64,000 nucleotides of DNA, taken from Aquanectria penicillioides (lineage: Eukaryota; Ascomycota; Sordariomycetes; Hypocreales; Nectriaceae). Positions 1 through 12,001 of this stretch are shown piece by piece. Numbering within the stretch: the stretch's first letter is position 1; each line of letters begins with the position of its first letter. Location of the stretch: NCBI GenBank assembly GCA_003415625.1, contig PYIU01000005.1, positions 4,097,001 to 4,161,000 of the forward strand. Reading direction: 5' to 3'. The notes beneath the pieces were generated by a model. It searched no databases and had not been told where the DNA came from. It saw nothing but the letters and a program-made list of their open reading frames with translations. A program made the translations under genes and the position numbers.

Positions 1-1881
1 TGAAAGATCAATTTCATTCAAGGACGAGATGAACGCTATTAGGCCAGCCGGAGATGGGAGGACTGGCCTTTGTATAGCCACAGACACGTTTCAAGTAGCG
101 TTGAGAACCGTTGATTTAGATAAGCTCTCTTTTGAATTTTCTCACTAGGCTAGCGAGCCGCAATGTCGACACCTACGGGCTTTAGCGGGGATTTTTTGAG
201 CAACTTGGTGTCGGGCGCAACTCGGGAAGTTTGGCCGAGCAACATGTTGTAGGGCGAGATTGACAAGGCGAGATTGACGAGGCGACAAATGACTCATATA
301 TTTGTATTGGCGTTCAACGATAGCAATGGCAAGGCGTCATCTAACATGTGGAGTTTAGAGTCTGTCCCATTCCATGCGGCTGGTTGCCGCCACTGGGTCG
401 GCAACCGCACATTATTTCTAAAAAGGGAATGTTGATGAGAGCCATCCTGGAAGCCACTGATACCGACGGCGGCATGTCCGCCACATGCGGCTTGCCCGAC
501 AACCCCCAGATCCCTGCCCGTATGCCCCATTCTTTTACTCATTGTGCACTTTGCAAGAGAGGAGTTGAAAATTAAATGTATAACTAGATGAATGCGGCAT
601 TTGAATACAAACATGGTGGAACTCGTCCTTTTAAGTAGCGCCATCCTTCATGGTGTGCAAATTCGCGTTAGAGTACGGCAATACACCCGTCACTGAAAAA
701 TACAATACTTCTTTATCGTTCATCACAGCCCAACCCGAAAATGAGCTGCTGCCAAACAGAGCTAGGATGTTGATTGGATCAATTGTGACATTAATCTAAC
801 AAGCTTGAACGTCGTACTCATTGATATCGAAGTTAAACGCAGCTGCGAGAATTGCCAGTCTCAACCCTGACTCGACAGTTCATTCTCTCTATCTATTCTC
901 TCAGTAAGTTGCTTTGCGGTCATGTTATCATTCTTCCTCATGTTATAAATGTTAGAAAATGCCATATGCAAGCGAGTCAAGTTCAGTGAGCACATCGTCC
1001 CCCGCTCACTGTCGCAATCATAATAACCATCAATTTGTAGGCTTCAATGTCACTACTTCATTACAAAAAGCATTCGATTCTTATAGCACAAATACCGTGA
1101 TTGCCATTCACTTATCAATATGAAATGATACCAACATTGTAGAGAGCAGAAGCGGCCTTGTAAGCTCTGTAAAGGCAATGTGCTGCGAGGGTCGTATGTT
1201 AAAAATATACTTTGAAATCTTCTGCATCTTACCGTTCGACGCAACTATCCTGCGTTTGTATCCAGTCTCTTATTCACCTGATCCATCGTGATTACCGCAA
1301 ATATTGGTCTTAAAAGTACAACACTCTTCTAATCCATTTAAGCAAAGGTTGAGTATCTACTGTGCTTTTCATGGCCGGTTAACCACACATCGATCGCTAA
1401 TACGTTGACTGCTCACAATGCATATTGTACGTACAAGACATGGTTGGATTTGTCATCTCTCTAACCCATGTATGATGGGCAACTTTTCCTATTTCGAAAG
1501 AACATCTCAGTATCGGGGGTTTCAGCTATTACAAATCCCCCATTCCAACATCCCCAAGAGATGCATACACGAGGCAGATTTTGGCTCGTCCCGCCCCGCC
1601 ACGGATCAGGCGGCAACTTAGCCTTTCTGAGCACGGGGATACCAACTCTTAGGTTAAATCCGATTCTTAACGGCGCCTATTGCCCAATCATCTGGATCAG
1701 AAAATGAGTTTATTGAATTTTAGAGAATAGTTAAGAGATTCTCATATCCGCACTCTCCGTGTGAGGTGGGGGGCTGCGAGTATCAATCTTGCGATTGGCA
1801 TCGCCGAATTCCTACCACCCAATGTCACAGTTCTCGCTCAATCTGTAGGACGGCAGAAATTTGGCAGCTTAGGATCTACCG
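1..1881. other. Intergenic, no gene recognised
   Basis: Only short open frames without recognisable domains occur here, on both strands. The interval presumably holds the promoter of the gene starting at 1882. I see no RNA gene or transposon termini. Confidence 0.5.
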
Positions 1882-4517
1882 ATGTCTTCACAGCAGCCTT
1901 ACTCTAACGCCCCAGGCCCTTACGGGCAGCCTTACCAGGGGAGTACTGGCCAGCAGCCCGAACGCCAGCAGCAATATGCCGGATACTCGCCTCCTGCCCG
2001 TGGACCTGCTCCTGTTCAATATCCTCCACCTCAAGGACAGGCTCCCCAGTCGTATCCAGCATCGGCTCCCGCTGCTGCACCATCTATATATCCAAATCAA
2101 CAATACCCGCCGCCCTCGACTGCTCCGCAACCAAGCCCGTACGCACAGGTGCCGTATCATTACCGTCAGAATCCTTCCCAGTATCCTCATCAAGCCCCCT
2201 CGAGCAACCCTGGATATTCGCATCCTCCGGCTTCTTCGCCAGTCCCGCAGCCGACTTATGCAAACACACAGCCTCCACCTCAGTCATATCGACCTGCGTA
2301 TCCTGTAGTCTCGACACTCCCTTCATTTCCTGTTCGGAAACCATTTGCTGGTGCCCCCATTCAACCGCCCACCACGAATACCTTTGTTCAAGGGGGGCTC
2401 AGCATCCCGCGCCATCATGCCCAGTGCCCCCTACATCAACCGGTCCAACCCAATACCCCACGAAACCAACGGCACCTCTACCCGGTCAACACCCATCGGT
2501 GATACCGTCTCAGCCAAATTTGCAATACCAGGGTCAAAATTCGGACGCCAGACTTCCCCCCGCGTCACCCCGTCCTGCCCGATTTGATTATACTCATATT
2601 GTGCCTCCTCCTTTACCGAAAAGACCCTCCAATTTACCCTACCAAGTCCCTCTGCAAACTGCAAGCCGTTCCGATCCACTCGAGGGAGTAGTATCTCAGT
2701 TCAGCAACCTCAATTTCGGCGTTCCAAACCCCAGAGAGGAGGGTATGGATGACCTAGAATACCCCCCTCTTCATATCTCTGAACCTCGGCCTACTGGACT
2801 TCCCAATGAAATCTTGCAAGAATGCCCAGGATCACGCCAAACGGATTATAAGACGTTTTGGTATCGCTTGCCATCAGCCCCGGACTCATTAATCTGCTCG
2901 TTTTGTTACAACAAGCATGTTTACCCAACCTCTCTCCGTGGTTCGTTTGAAAAGATAGAGTCTTCCAATGGAAAGTGCCGATTCAATGTCCCTCGGGTTT
3001 TATTGTACGTTTGGCCTGAATCCCAGAGGACGCAACGAGTTGATGGACTGGCCGGCTTTTTGAATAGAAGGCTCGTGATTCCGGATTGCAAGGGATGGGA
3101 AGGTGTCAAAAATAATGAGGGCATCAAGTTCTTCTCGCCCACTTCGGAGCCGCCGAAAGGTTTCGTGGCATGCGAAGCATGCTACGAAGACCATGTTGTG
3201 GATTCACCATTCGCCAATAGGTTCGCCCCAACAACATATACTCAAAAGCCAACGGCTATATGGAAGTGTTGTTTCTCTGGAGATTATGTTTCTCGGTCGC
3301 TGCGGAAATACGCAAACCAGCACGATGGGTGGAACCTTTGGGCCAGAGAAGCGAATCGGCGCATATTCATGCCTGTATGTGATGGTAAACTCTGCGCCGC
3401 GACAAGCCGGCAATGGTATTGCCTGCGTGGCGGGCCTCCAACTTTTGTTGTTTGTGAGGCATGTCTCTTTGACAAAGCTGGAAACACGAGATTCGCAGAC
3501 CAGTTTGAACTGTACAAGGCAGTTCCGCCCGCTGGAGCACAGTACAGCTGTGACATGAAGCTCATTCCGGTCGCGGTATCCTGGCAGGTGTCAATGGGCC
3601 TTAGAGACCTGGGTATCTTCCGCAGAACGTTGAATCTTCTCTCATCTATCGGCCCTTGTTCTGCAAGTGGATCTGCGGGTGGGACCTGGTACAAGCTGAT
3701 AGGGTCGACAGCAGACTTTGATTTGTGTCCAGTTTGTTATACAGGCGTCATTGAGTCCATGGGAGCTGGGAGGTTCTTCCAGGCTATCACTATCAAATCT
3801 GAGCAACAGCTAATATGCGATTTTACAGCTGGTGGATCAAGATCTGTGGAATATGTATTCCGTCTTGCCCAGGCCTTGGACACTGGTGTGTGGTCTCCAT
3901 TTCAGACATATGTCGAGAAGTGGTCTAGGATTCCCCCTTGTTCGAAAGATGCTCTGGGGTTTGGTGTATACTATGGCTTTGCAGAAGGCTTCCCGGATGT
4001 TTCAGCTTGTAAAAAGTGCTATGAGGATGTCATTTTGCCTTCACGCTTCAACCCTATGATTACGCGTCGCGATGAAACTGAGTTCAATGGCAAGCCTCTG
4101 AAAGCCATGTGCAGTTTTTTTTCTCCAAGCATGCGGTCCCGATGGAGGTCTGCGTGCGATTCTGGGGACTTCAATGGCTTTATTGCCCACGCAAAGGCTC
4201 GTGTGAAAGTTTGGTGTGAAACCGTGCCGGTTTGGGAGGCGATGCTGGCAAGGCAGAGGATGATACAGCAACAAGCAATGACTGCAGCCGTCGCGGGTGT
4301 CATGTACCAAGGAATGGAGAATATTCAACTGGCCTCCAGCAACCGCCGCACTGATCACCAATATGGAAACAGCTCGATTGGATGGCACGACACTCAACAG
4401 GGCGCCACTGCAGCACAGTATAACCAGGATATGGTCAATGGATTTGCGCAAGCAGGAAATGGGAATGTGTGGGCAACCATGGCCCAGTTGGAGCAGCGGT
4501 GGAAATCGATTCTCTAG
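1882..4517 (+). CDS. Pro/Gln-rich, Cys-repeat fungal protein of unknown function (frame change near 2392)
   Basis: I do not recognise a named function. The N-terminal 170 or so residues are low-complexity Pro/Gln/Ser/Tyr. The rest is globular, with five CxxC(Y/L)-type pairs spaced about 90-190 residues apart (near genomic 2895, 3166, 3449, 3723 and 4004), each in a context like ICSFCYNK or VACEACYED. This resembles a widespread uncharacterised ascomycete family, and tandem zinc-ribbon-like units are an inference. The start ATG at 1882 opens one frame and the Cys-rich part lies in another. Two explanations fit. (a) A 98-nt phase-0 intron at 2305-2402 gives 845 residues, but its donor GTAGTC is weak and no clear branch site is visible. 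(b) One G is missing from the six-G run at 2392-2397, by mutation or sequencing error. The putative intron has the same Pro/Ser/Thr composition as its flanks, which favours (b). Confidence 0.75.
2392..2397 (+). other. G6 homopolymer at the frame change
   Basis: A seventh G here would join the Pro-rich N-terminus directly to the Cys-rich frame without any intron. A very similar run with the same 3' context lies at 35462-35467, at another frame change. Confidence 0.5.
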
Positions 4518-5471
4518 TTTTTCCTTTTGCAATGCAGTATTGTCCCTCTCGATATCAACTCTCTGGTACATTTCAGTCCAAGGCGGCCTGAAGATAGAGA
4601 GATTGATAGGATAGATGATAGTGTACAGCATAACCCGATAAGAAAAGTGTTTCGCCTCTTGAAGTCCCCAATCATAGAAAATGCAAGGTACAATTGATAT
4701 TGACAATATGAGCGAGCTGGAGACCTTTGGGCTACATCTAAGTGGGTATTCAAGTAGGATAGTAGTCTCATTACACCAGTTCCAGCGTCTCCAAGCCGAG
4801 GAGCACGAGTTGCTTTTGCTGTGACTGGATTGAATGACGACGTATAGGCTTGGCTTTTACTCTGGTAATGTGCTTCCCAGAACCACATTAACTTCATCAA
4901 AAGCCCCAAAGTTAGTCAATCCTAGTCGACCAATCAGATTTAGAAGTCTTACCTAGAACTCAATCCTTGATGCAAGCCCACCCCTCAGCCCCCCTAATCC
5001 TTCAGCTGTCCATCGACCCATACAAAATGCATGCAATGTGACTTAAGGGGGGTTTAAAAGCGCCAATAGGGATCAACCGATAGAATCTGGTGTTGGTTCA
5101 CCTACTGCAATCCTTGCAAGTTTGCTCAGCCGACTTCACAATCAAAATATTTACGGTTACGTTCAGGCGTGATGGCTTTCGCATCGGGCCCACACAGCCA
5201 TGTTGGTTCAGCTATGTTTCACGGCATGACCGCGACGCCTTTCGGATGTGCTGGAGAAGCACTGATGCGCCAAGTAGGTTCTTCTCCAATACCCTTGCAT
5301 CCCTTGGTTGGATAATTGTGTTCTCGTGGGCCCGTGCCTTGTTGGTGGATTGGTGCTCCCTGGCATCCGAGGGGATAAAACAGACCTCAATTGGCCATAT
5401 TCAATTCAAATCCTTGGTCGTGACTTTATATTAATAGCAGCACATGCCCCTTTGTGTTGGTTGATTAGAAA
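4518..5471. other. Intergenic, no gene recognised
   Basis: This holds the 3' flank of the Cys-repeat gene and the presumed promoter of the BTB-like gene. No coding frame shows a domain. Confidence 0.5.
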
Positions 5472-6251
5472 ATGCCATCTTTCCCTAACCCTTTGCAACT
5501 CATTTCTTTTCCACCGCGCACCGCACAGACACAGACACAAGCAATGTCCAAGACAAGGACTAACTATAGAGAAATGGTCTGCCTTCTTGCTGGTGAGAAT
5601 GAAGTTCCAGTGCGGGCCCCGCTATCCGTCGTGTATAATTCGCCGGTTCTGCGCGACTGGCTTAGCAATCTCGAACAGGTCCCACACTCGTTGAGGAAAG
5701 GGGAGCGCCTTATATTCCGTGGCTGCGAACCCGACATTGTTAGAGCTGTCTTGCACTTCCTTGGAGATGCTTCCTTTGGAGTGGATGAAAATACCCTGAC
5801 ACGACGACCCTGGGGTGATTTTCTATTAACTGGTTCTGAGAACGCAACGTTCCTTTTGAAGATGTATAAACTGGCCGTATCAATCAAGTAATCAATATTC
5901 ACTCTTCTTCTTGATTTTTTCCAAATACTTTAAGCATGCTAAACTCTATCTTGTAGGGCTGATTTGGCTGCGTCTGAGGCAATCAATCGACTACGCACAC
6001 GCACCGTGGGGGTAGAAGAGTTTATGGAAGCAACCATTATGATCGGCCATCTGGAGATTGTCGAAGATGGGAAAATTTCCTCCTGGATAGCTTCATGGTT
6101 GGTGAGACACATGGAGCAAGTGACAGCTTCGGCGCCCGCTCGAGCCTGGCTCAGACGAGGAAGCCCGGAAACGTGGGTCTTTACGACAACACTGATGGGA
6201 TCGCTTGTGCAATTGCAAGAGAAGATCGATCAATTAGAGGGTCCACCGTGA
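5472..6251 (+). CDS. Small BTB/POZ-like protein
   Basis: Two exons, 5472-5887 and 5957-6251, flank a 69-nt intron (donor GTAATC, acceptor TTGTAG) and give 236 residues. The order of elements is BTB-like: an early hydrophobic strand with a VRAPLSVVYNSPVLRDWL stretch, then a cEPDIVRAVLHFLGD helix like the segment after the dimer core, then FLLKMYKLAVSIKADLA, resembling the 'lxlyxlAdkyxixxL' end of BTB folds. The match is divergent. An internal ATG at 5544 is an equally good start, because the first 24 residues are Pro/Thr/Gln-rich and look non-conserved. Fungal BTB-only proteins are usually protein-protein adaptors; no partner is visible here. A coiled tail (VQLQEKIDQLEG) ends the protein. Confidence 0.6.
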
Positions 6252-6528
6252 GAAATTTGGTACCTATAAGTTAAAGGAAAACCCCATCATAATCTGCTTT
6301 TAGCCATTTATTCGGTTTTCTCTTCTCGTGGTATTCCAAGTTGAATCAAGTAGGATACTAGGTGAGACTGAGCACACCAGGGCTCATTGACAGGCTCCAA
6401 TCGTCTCTTCCATGTAGACCACTAGCAAAAGGAGGAAAGACACAATAGTCTTTCGTAATTATTTGGCTCTCTTTATGTTGGTTTCACATACAGCGCCCTG
6501 TTAAGTAGACTGGAGCATTGCTGCACCA

Positions 6529-8000
6529 TTACTCCGTCTGGCTCCACCGCCATGCAACGATCCCATCAGGCCGGATCAAAACAGCCCCCTTTTTGCTCCG
6601 TCCACACTATTTCTCCCAGTCTCGAGATACATCTTCCAATTTTCCAGGTGCGAATCGTTCCAACGTAACCAACTCATTCTCAAATCTTTCCCAGCCTGGA
6701 GACATGGCAATGAGTGATAGTTTGTTCAGAGGAACAAGATCGCGAATGGCAATTCTTTGGCCGTCTTTTCCTACCCAAGCATGAGGAATATGATGCCCGA
6801 ATGTTGCCGTCCACGGAATCTTCATCACTCATGCAGATCGCGGCATCTATTACAACACGATGGTTCAGCAGGTTATTCAGACTAGAGAGGCCAACGCTGC
6901 GGCCAATGGCTCGACGCTCGACGTTGTAACGGTCGAGAAGTCCCTGGTATCTTTCTCCGTCTTGAGGTGCCATTTCCAACTTCCATACCAGGTTCTGGGC
7001 ATCCTGGACACCAGTGTTCATCCCAAGACCCCCCCGCGGCGGGATGCGATGTGCAGCATCGCCGACAAGGAAAACACAACCGATGCGGTATTTCGAGGCA
7101 CAAATCGCGTTCACGTTCCAGTGGCTCAGAGATATGATGTCGATAGGATGGTCAGGGATCTTGAGAGCATCCTTCATCCTAATTTTCAGACTCTCATCAG
7201 TGAAAGCGGTTGGGTCACTGCTTCGAACAGCGCTGAGGAACGCCCATTCTTCTGCGACATCTGGCGATGCTGGCCAGGGGCCGAGAGGGTAAATTGCTCC
7301 AGAATTCACGCTTCCCTCTCCCTCAGGATTGAAGAACCATGTAATGAAAATTCTCGGATCTGGGTAAAGATTGCTCAGTAGCGCTCGAAAGTGTGCTGAT
7401 ACCATATTGAAGTTGTCTTTTTGGCCATCCCATTCGACACCGAGTTTTTCGGTGAAGCTGCGGCCTCCATCTGCGCAAATTCCATATCGTGCGATTGCTT
7501 CTGGTCAAGGACATGAACTCCGAGCGTAACGGTCCCATTTTCGGCCTCTTGCAGGGAAGTAACTTCCGCTTTGTATTTGATGCCGTCGGGATTGAGTGGC
7601 GTAGCGCGTTGCTTAAGAATCGGCGAATTTGTGGGAGGATACAATATTTGCTGGGGCTGTTCTTCTGATACTCTTCTGAATCTTTTCCACCGCCCCAAGC
7701 GTCGCGGGCAAAAATATTCTTTGGCGTTTGGCCCTAGATCCGTATACCAGGCAGTACGAGTATTCGTCTCTGGCGGCGCACAAATGTTGTAAACATCCTA
7801 CTCGACACCCATGACGCGGAAAACCTCATTGGTGTGTTGGTTAATGCCGCATGCTTTCGGGTGGATGGAAGTCCTTGGGTGCCGTTCGCATACCGGTAGC
7901 ACATGAGGAACGCCCATTCTTCTGCGACAGAAGATGTAAGATCAACAGGTCCGCCACCAGCAATGGCAACGGGAATTACTGATGGTTTATCCATCTCCAC
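6529..8000 (-). pseudogene. FAD-dependent aromatic monooxygenase (PheA/TfdB-like), dead
   Basis: Remnants in order are the N-terminal FAD-binding start with AIAGGGPV, a conserved HPKACGIN segment, the FAD/ribityl-site motif GCVFLVGDAAHRIPP, and a C-terminal tail ending WRWSQTE with a stop at 6529-6531. These mark a flavoprotein hydroxylase of about 490 residues. Lesions are many: an in-frame TAG at 7798-7800, a second TAG at 6607-6609, and frame changes near 7880, 7660, 7500 and 6800. Just after the GGGP motif about ten residues are replaced by a copy of an internal part of the same gene (see the repeat at 7904). The family hydroxylates phenolic or polyketide substrates using NAD(P)H. There is no intact oxidative partner beside it. 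Confidence 0.85.
7904..7929. repeat. 26-bp direct repeat of 7234-7259 inside the monooxygenase pseudogene
   Basis: The 26 bases at 7904-7929 are identical to 7234-7259. In the downstream copy they encode VAEEWAFL in its proper place. In the upstream copy the same peptide interrupts the FAD-binding domain, where sequence linking the GGGP loop to HPKACG should be. This looks like a templated insertion with loss of original bases. Confidence 0.85.
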
Positions 8001-9385
8001 CCAACTCCACTTGGAAGGAGTTTAAGGTCTCAACAATTGGATATGGGTAGCGCGATGAACCATTTAAATTGACAACACCCTTTTAGCCGGTCAAAGTGTA
8101 GAACCAGCCTGATCCACGAGGCCCTGGTTGGACAGGGTCTTAGTTCTTCAGTGGACACGGACACAGATAAATCGGGGCAAATGGGCTTGGTGGGGAGCAT
8201 AGAAACGCACATTTAAGGCCGCTACCGTATGAACTGGCTCTTCTCAATGAGTCTCAAACTGTTTTTAGTTGCTGTGTTTTTAATACAAATATTTCTAGGA
8301 GGTGTTCGCATTTCCTCTTCAAACTCTCATCATTGAGCCTGGGTCGAGTTGCAGGTCACCTCCGAAGTGGGGATGTTTCTACGTGGCCATTCTCACATCC
8401 CTTGCATCCTTGTATATTCGTAACGGATGGATTGTGAATCATTCAGTCGTGCTGAAATTACAAATAACCCGAAATATATACCAAACTACGCGTCAAAAAC
8501 ACTGTTCATCTATGCTGCACTCTTTGCCTGCCTTGCACCTATTTAGTGGTGGTCTCTATCACAAGTCCAGCTGTAAACCTCTCCTGTTTCTGTACAGGGA
8601 CAACGAATGAAGTATATAGCGGATATTTGAATGTTGTGAAGTAGCAAGCAAAAGATCATAAATACATTTATTCACGACGACTGGAACCTTTATTTATTTG
8701 GTGGCATATGGAAGAACTAGGCTCGAAGCCATGGTCCCAATCCAAGGGGACAACTACTATAACAAGACCACAATTCTATGCCCGACATTGAGATCCCAAA
8801 CACTAATTTATCATAATTAGAACCAGCCTCTGCTCCAACACGCTGCAAAATTGCCAGAACCCATACTCGTAGCATACTAGCATCCTACCCCAACAATTAG
8901 AAAAGATTTAGTAGGAAACATTATGGTATTGTGTTGGTGGACGGGAACACTGGCCAAAACACACACCCCACCCAGAAGGGTATAGGGTAAGCGGGTTCGG
9001 GCGAAGACCGAACAGCCTTCCCAAGCAGCTGCGAACAACTTGGAAGAGTGTTAAAGCATCTGATCAAATGCTTTGGAGTGTCCCTCAAAGAAAAGAAAGA
9101 AAGAATATAGGGCAGAAAGTCATAAATAAAGTAATGTCATGAGGGGCTGCACCGGGACTTCAACGGAGTCCTAATGCAAGGAATTCAGAATTTCAAAAAT
9201 AAAAATTGGTTGGAGAAAACTGCCTGTTCATTTCCTATGTCTCTGAGGTCCCTTTTATCTTCCTGACCAACCTGATGACAGATTAATCCACATTACCCTA
9301 GACCCCAACTCAGTATCGAACCAAGCATGGAGCGGGAAGAGCTACAGCAACATTCCACACACAAAGATAGTCTTCTATACGTGTC
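8001..9385. other. Intergenic, no gene recognised
   Basis: It holds the former promoter of the monooxygenase and the 3' flank of the transporter at 9386. Short frames only, with no domain. Confidence 0.5.
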
Positions 9386-10995
9386 TCAGCCTGAGGTCTG
9401 ATCAATTGCATACTTTGACACAGCTCGAAGCCGAGCCCCGAAATACCAAAACAGCACGGGCGATGGAATCCCGATGCCAATGCTCAGAAATGCCAAGAGG
9501 GTCGATCCCCAGCCATATCCGAGACGCTTGTTCAAGTAAGGCGCAAAGAGTGGGAAGCCGAAGCCAGCTAAGCTGCGAAGGAAAACAGCGGCAGCAAGAG
9601 CACTCGCGGAGTAACGTGAATATGTGTCAATAATGTATCCCTGCATGCTTTGCAGACACACTACAGTCCCGGCAGCAAGTATAGCCACGCCAATATTAGG
9701 CATGACCCAGTGAGCGTGTCCTTCGACGCTCCAGCCGTACCAGAAAATGCCAATGGGCATTATGATAGAACCAACAAACATAGCTGGCAGGCGAAACTCG
9801 GGAAGTCCAACATCCCCGTTCTCACTCTTCAAGCGACGATAAATGCGGTCGACGAAACGCATGCTGATCATAACTCCTAAGATAGGCCCCAAGCCCATGG
9901 AAATGAAATTGAGTCCCCCAATGCCGGAACTCTCACCATAAACCTCAGTCCAGACTTGTGGGTATGATACAGTGATCAAGTAGGTGAGACCAAAGATATA
10001 TGCCATGTACAGTGCAATGACTTGGACAATCGGCTGAGTCAAGAGCATTCTAGTTGGTCGCACGATAGCACGGCGCATTGTCTTTAGTATGGCTTTGTCG
10101 GAATCCGGTCCAAGATGCAAGTCCTTGTTCCCAGTCTCCTTGACAAGTCGATCGCGTTTTCTCGCAAGTAGTACTAAGGCATACGTCTCTCGCATCCAGA
10201 TAAGACCAGATAGTTGAATCAAACAGGCCGCAATACTGGTCGACCAGAAAACCCATCGCCACGTTGAATATTCGGCGATGAAGCCTCCGGCGACGGGCCC
10301 CACGACTGGCCCAAGCAGTGGTCCGAGACTGTATATTCCAACTGCTTTTCCTCGTTCCTCTGGAGACCAAAAGTCGCTATCCCATGTGTTGGCATTATTC
10401 AAATTACAATGTCTCGGGAATCTTACCTTAGAGCTCCTGCTCCTACGGCGAGCGGTGCACTCCCACCGATCCCAGCAAGGAAGCGAAACACGAACAATTC
10501 TGGGCTGTTCTGCGCAAAACCACACCCAAGGTTCCATGCAAGATAGAAAAAATTGCTGAGTTGAAGAACTCGTGCTCGGCCGTATATTTCAGACAGCGGG
10601 CCGAATACCAGAGGGCCAACAGCGTAGCCAAGCACGAAGATTGACATTGCCATTTCCACCTCGATGTCTTTCTTCATACCGAGGTCTATGCCCAAATTTT
10701 CCAGTGCGGGGGCCACCATTGATGACGATATGGGTGAAATAAATGTGAAGAAAGAAATGACCACAGTGAGCACCCATTTCTCCTTCGTTGTCCAGTTTTC
10801 GGGGTTGCTGGGGTCATCTGGGCCGTCCCAAGTGACGAGATTTGGGTCTTTGGGCTCATCCGAAGCTTCTGCGGTCGGCTGTTTGGCGGCTTCGAGGTCT
10901 TTCTCAGTATTTTGTTTTCCCGTTTCTGCTTGGGGGATTCGGGTTATTGCCATATCGTCTGGCTGGGTTTGGTCAGCCCTTTTGCTTGGCGTCAT
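9386..10995 (-). CDS. MFS drug:H+ antiporter, DHA1 type
   Basis: Exons 10427-10995 and 9386-10376 (complement) are separated by a 50-nt intron (donor GTAAGA, acceptor ATAG). They join in frame to 519 residues, usual for fungal DHA1 exporters. A hydrophilic N-tail of about 70 residues ends with NPENWTTKEKW, the typical lead-in to the first membrane helix. Then come GYAVGPLVFGPLSEIYGR (motif A region, loop 2-3), FRFLAGIGGSAPLAVGAG (helix 4), and after the splice EERGKAVGIYSLGPLLGPVVGPVAGG, the family's helix-5 antiporter motif. The start is the ATG at 10995. It probably sits in the plasma membrane exporting toxic compounds, polyamines or a metabolite; the substrate cannot be read from sequence. 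The Zn2Cys6 gene upstream on the same strand may regulate it. Confidence 0.93.
10377..10426 (-). other. 50-nt intron in the DHA1 transporter
   Basis: GT-AG intron. Removing it joins GAGAL to SDFWSPEERGKA, as expected for the family's helix 4 to helix 5 linker. Confidence 0.9.
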
Positions 10996-12001
10996 TTTCA
11001 AATTTGTCAGGATCCAGAGAAGTGAGCATGTTGAAAGTTTTCCGGTGATCTATGTAGGATTTCTTAGGAATTCTAATGCAGATGTTATATACAAGGATAT
11101 GATTCGAGACCTTTGGATCGCAACGTACGGGCCTTCGGAGTTTGAAGCTCAAAACCCGGTCGCCCGCCACGCTGAGTCTAAAGTGGAACTCTAGGAGTGG
11201 CGCCAATTGCTCAGTGTGTCATGCGGTGGCCGACGGTTTAATCACGCCTACTCCTTTTAAAATCCGCCGAGCTAGCGAACGGTGATTCCACAGGGCGTAA
11301 GAAACAAAAATGAGCGAGATAATGCATGATACTACACGAGTGGCTTCTACATGGAATAGCCCATATGCACTTGACAAATACGAATGACAACAACACGCCG
11401 CCTCAAGCTTCAAATTCACCTATTTCATCGATGGATTCTAGTTGTGTGGGTCACAGGGGCCAGAAGAATAGCCAAGACGTGTTATGCTCAACTCTCAGCT
11501 GTGGTAGGTGCTGAGTGAGATGTCGAATACCAATTATTGTTAAAATCCGAGGGGCCATTCGGAGTCTGCGCTCGGGTTTTAAGAGCTTGCAAGGTGTCCA
11601 AGTGCCCCACGTGGAAATAAAGCAACGTGAGATCGTCGTGCAACAAGACGAGTGAATGATTAGGGTGTGAACCTCCGGTGAAGCTTTGTTCGCGTATGTA
11701 ATGTGCCCTTGGAATTCAAACCAAAAATTCCCATGACTTGATGATTGATTAGCAAAAAAATTTCGTTGCTACTAAGGTGTGGTCAAACTTTCCATTCTGG
11801 TATGGATGGATTCGTTGGTGGCAGTGGCGGAATGAACAGCCGAAGCTCTTTGGGCTACCGTTCAGAAGCAGAGAGCGCTGCGCTTCCGTAGCAATGTCAT
11901 TAAATAAGTTGGGATGATTTTTTTGTGTCTATGGCCTTTATCTCCATGTTGGGCTGCACATGTTATTTACCAAAAAGACCGTTCGTGGTCCAATGGCAAT
12001 C
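10996..12001. other. Intergenic: promoter of the DHA1 gene and 3' flank of the regulator
   Basis: About 1 kb without a recognisable coding frame. Confidence 0.5.

Noticed and set aside
1766..2344. Overlapping open frames opposite and beside the Pro-rich start of the first gene
   Set aside because: Low-complexity coding DNA opens several frames. Only the frame from 1882 has the Pro/Gln repeat composition and a continuation.
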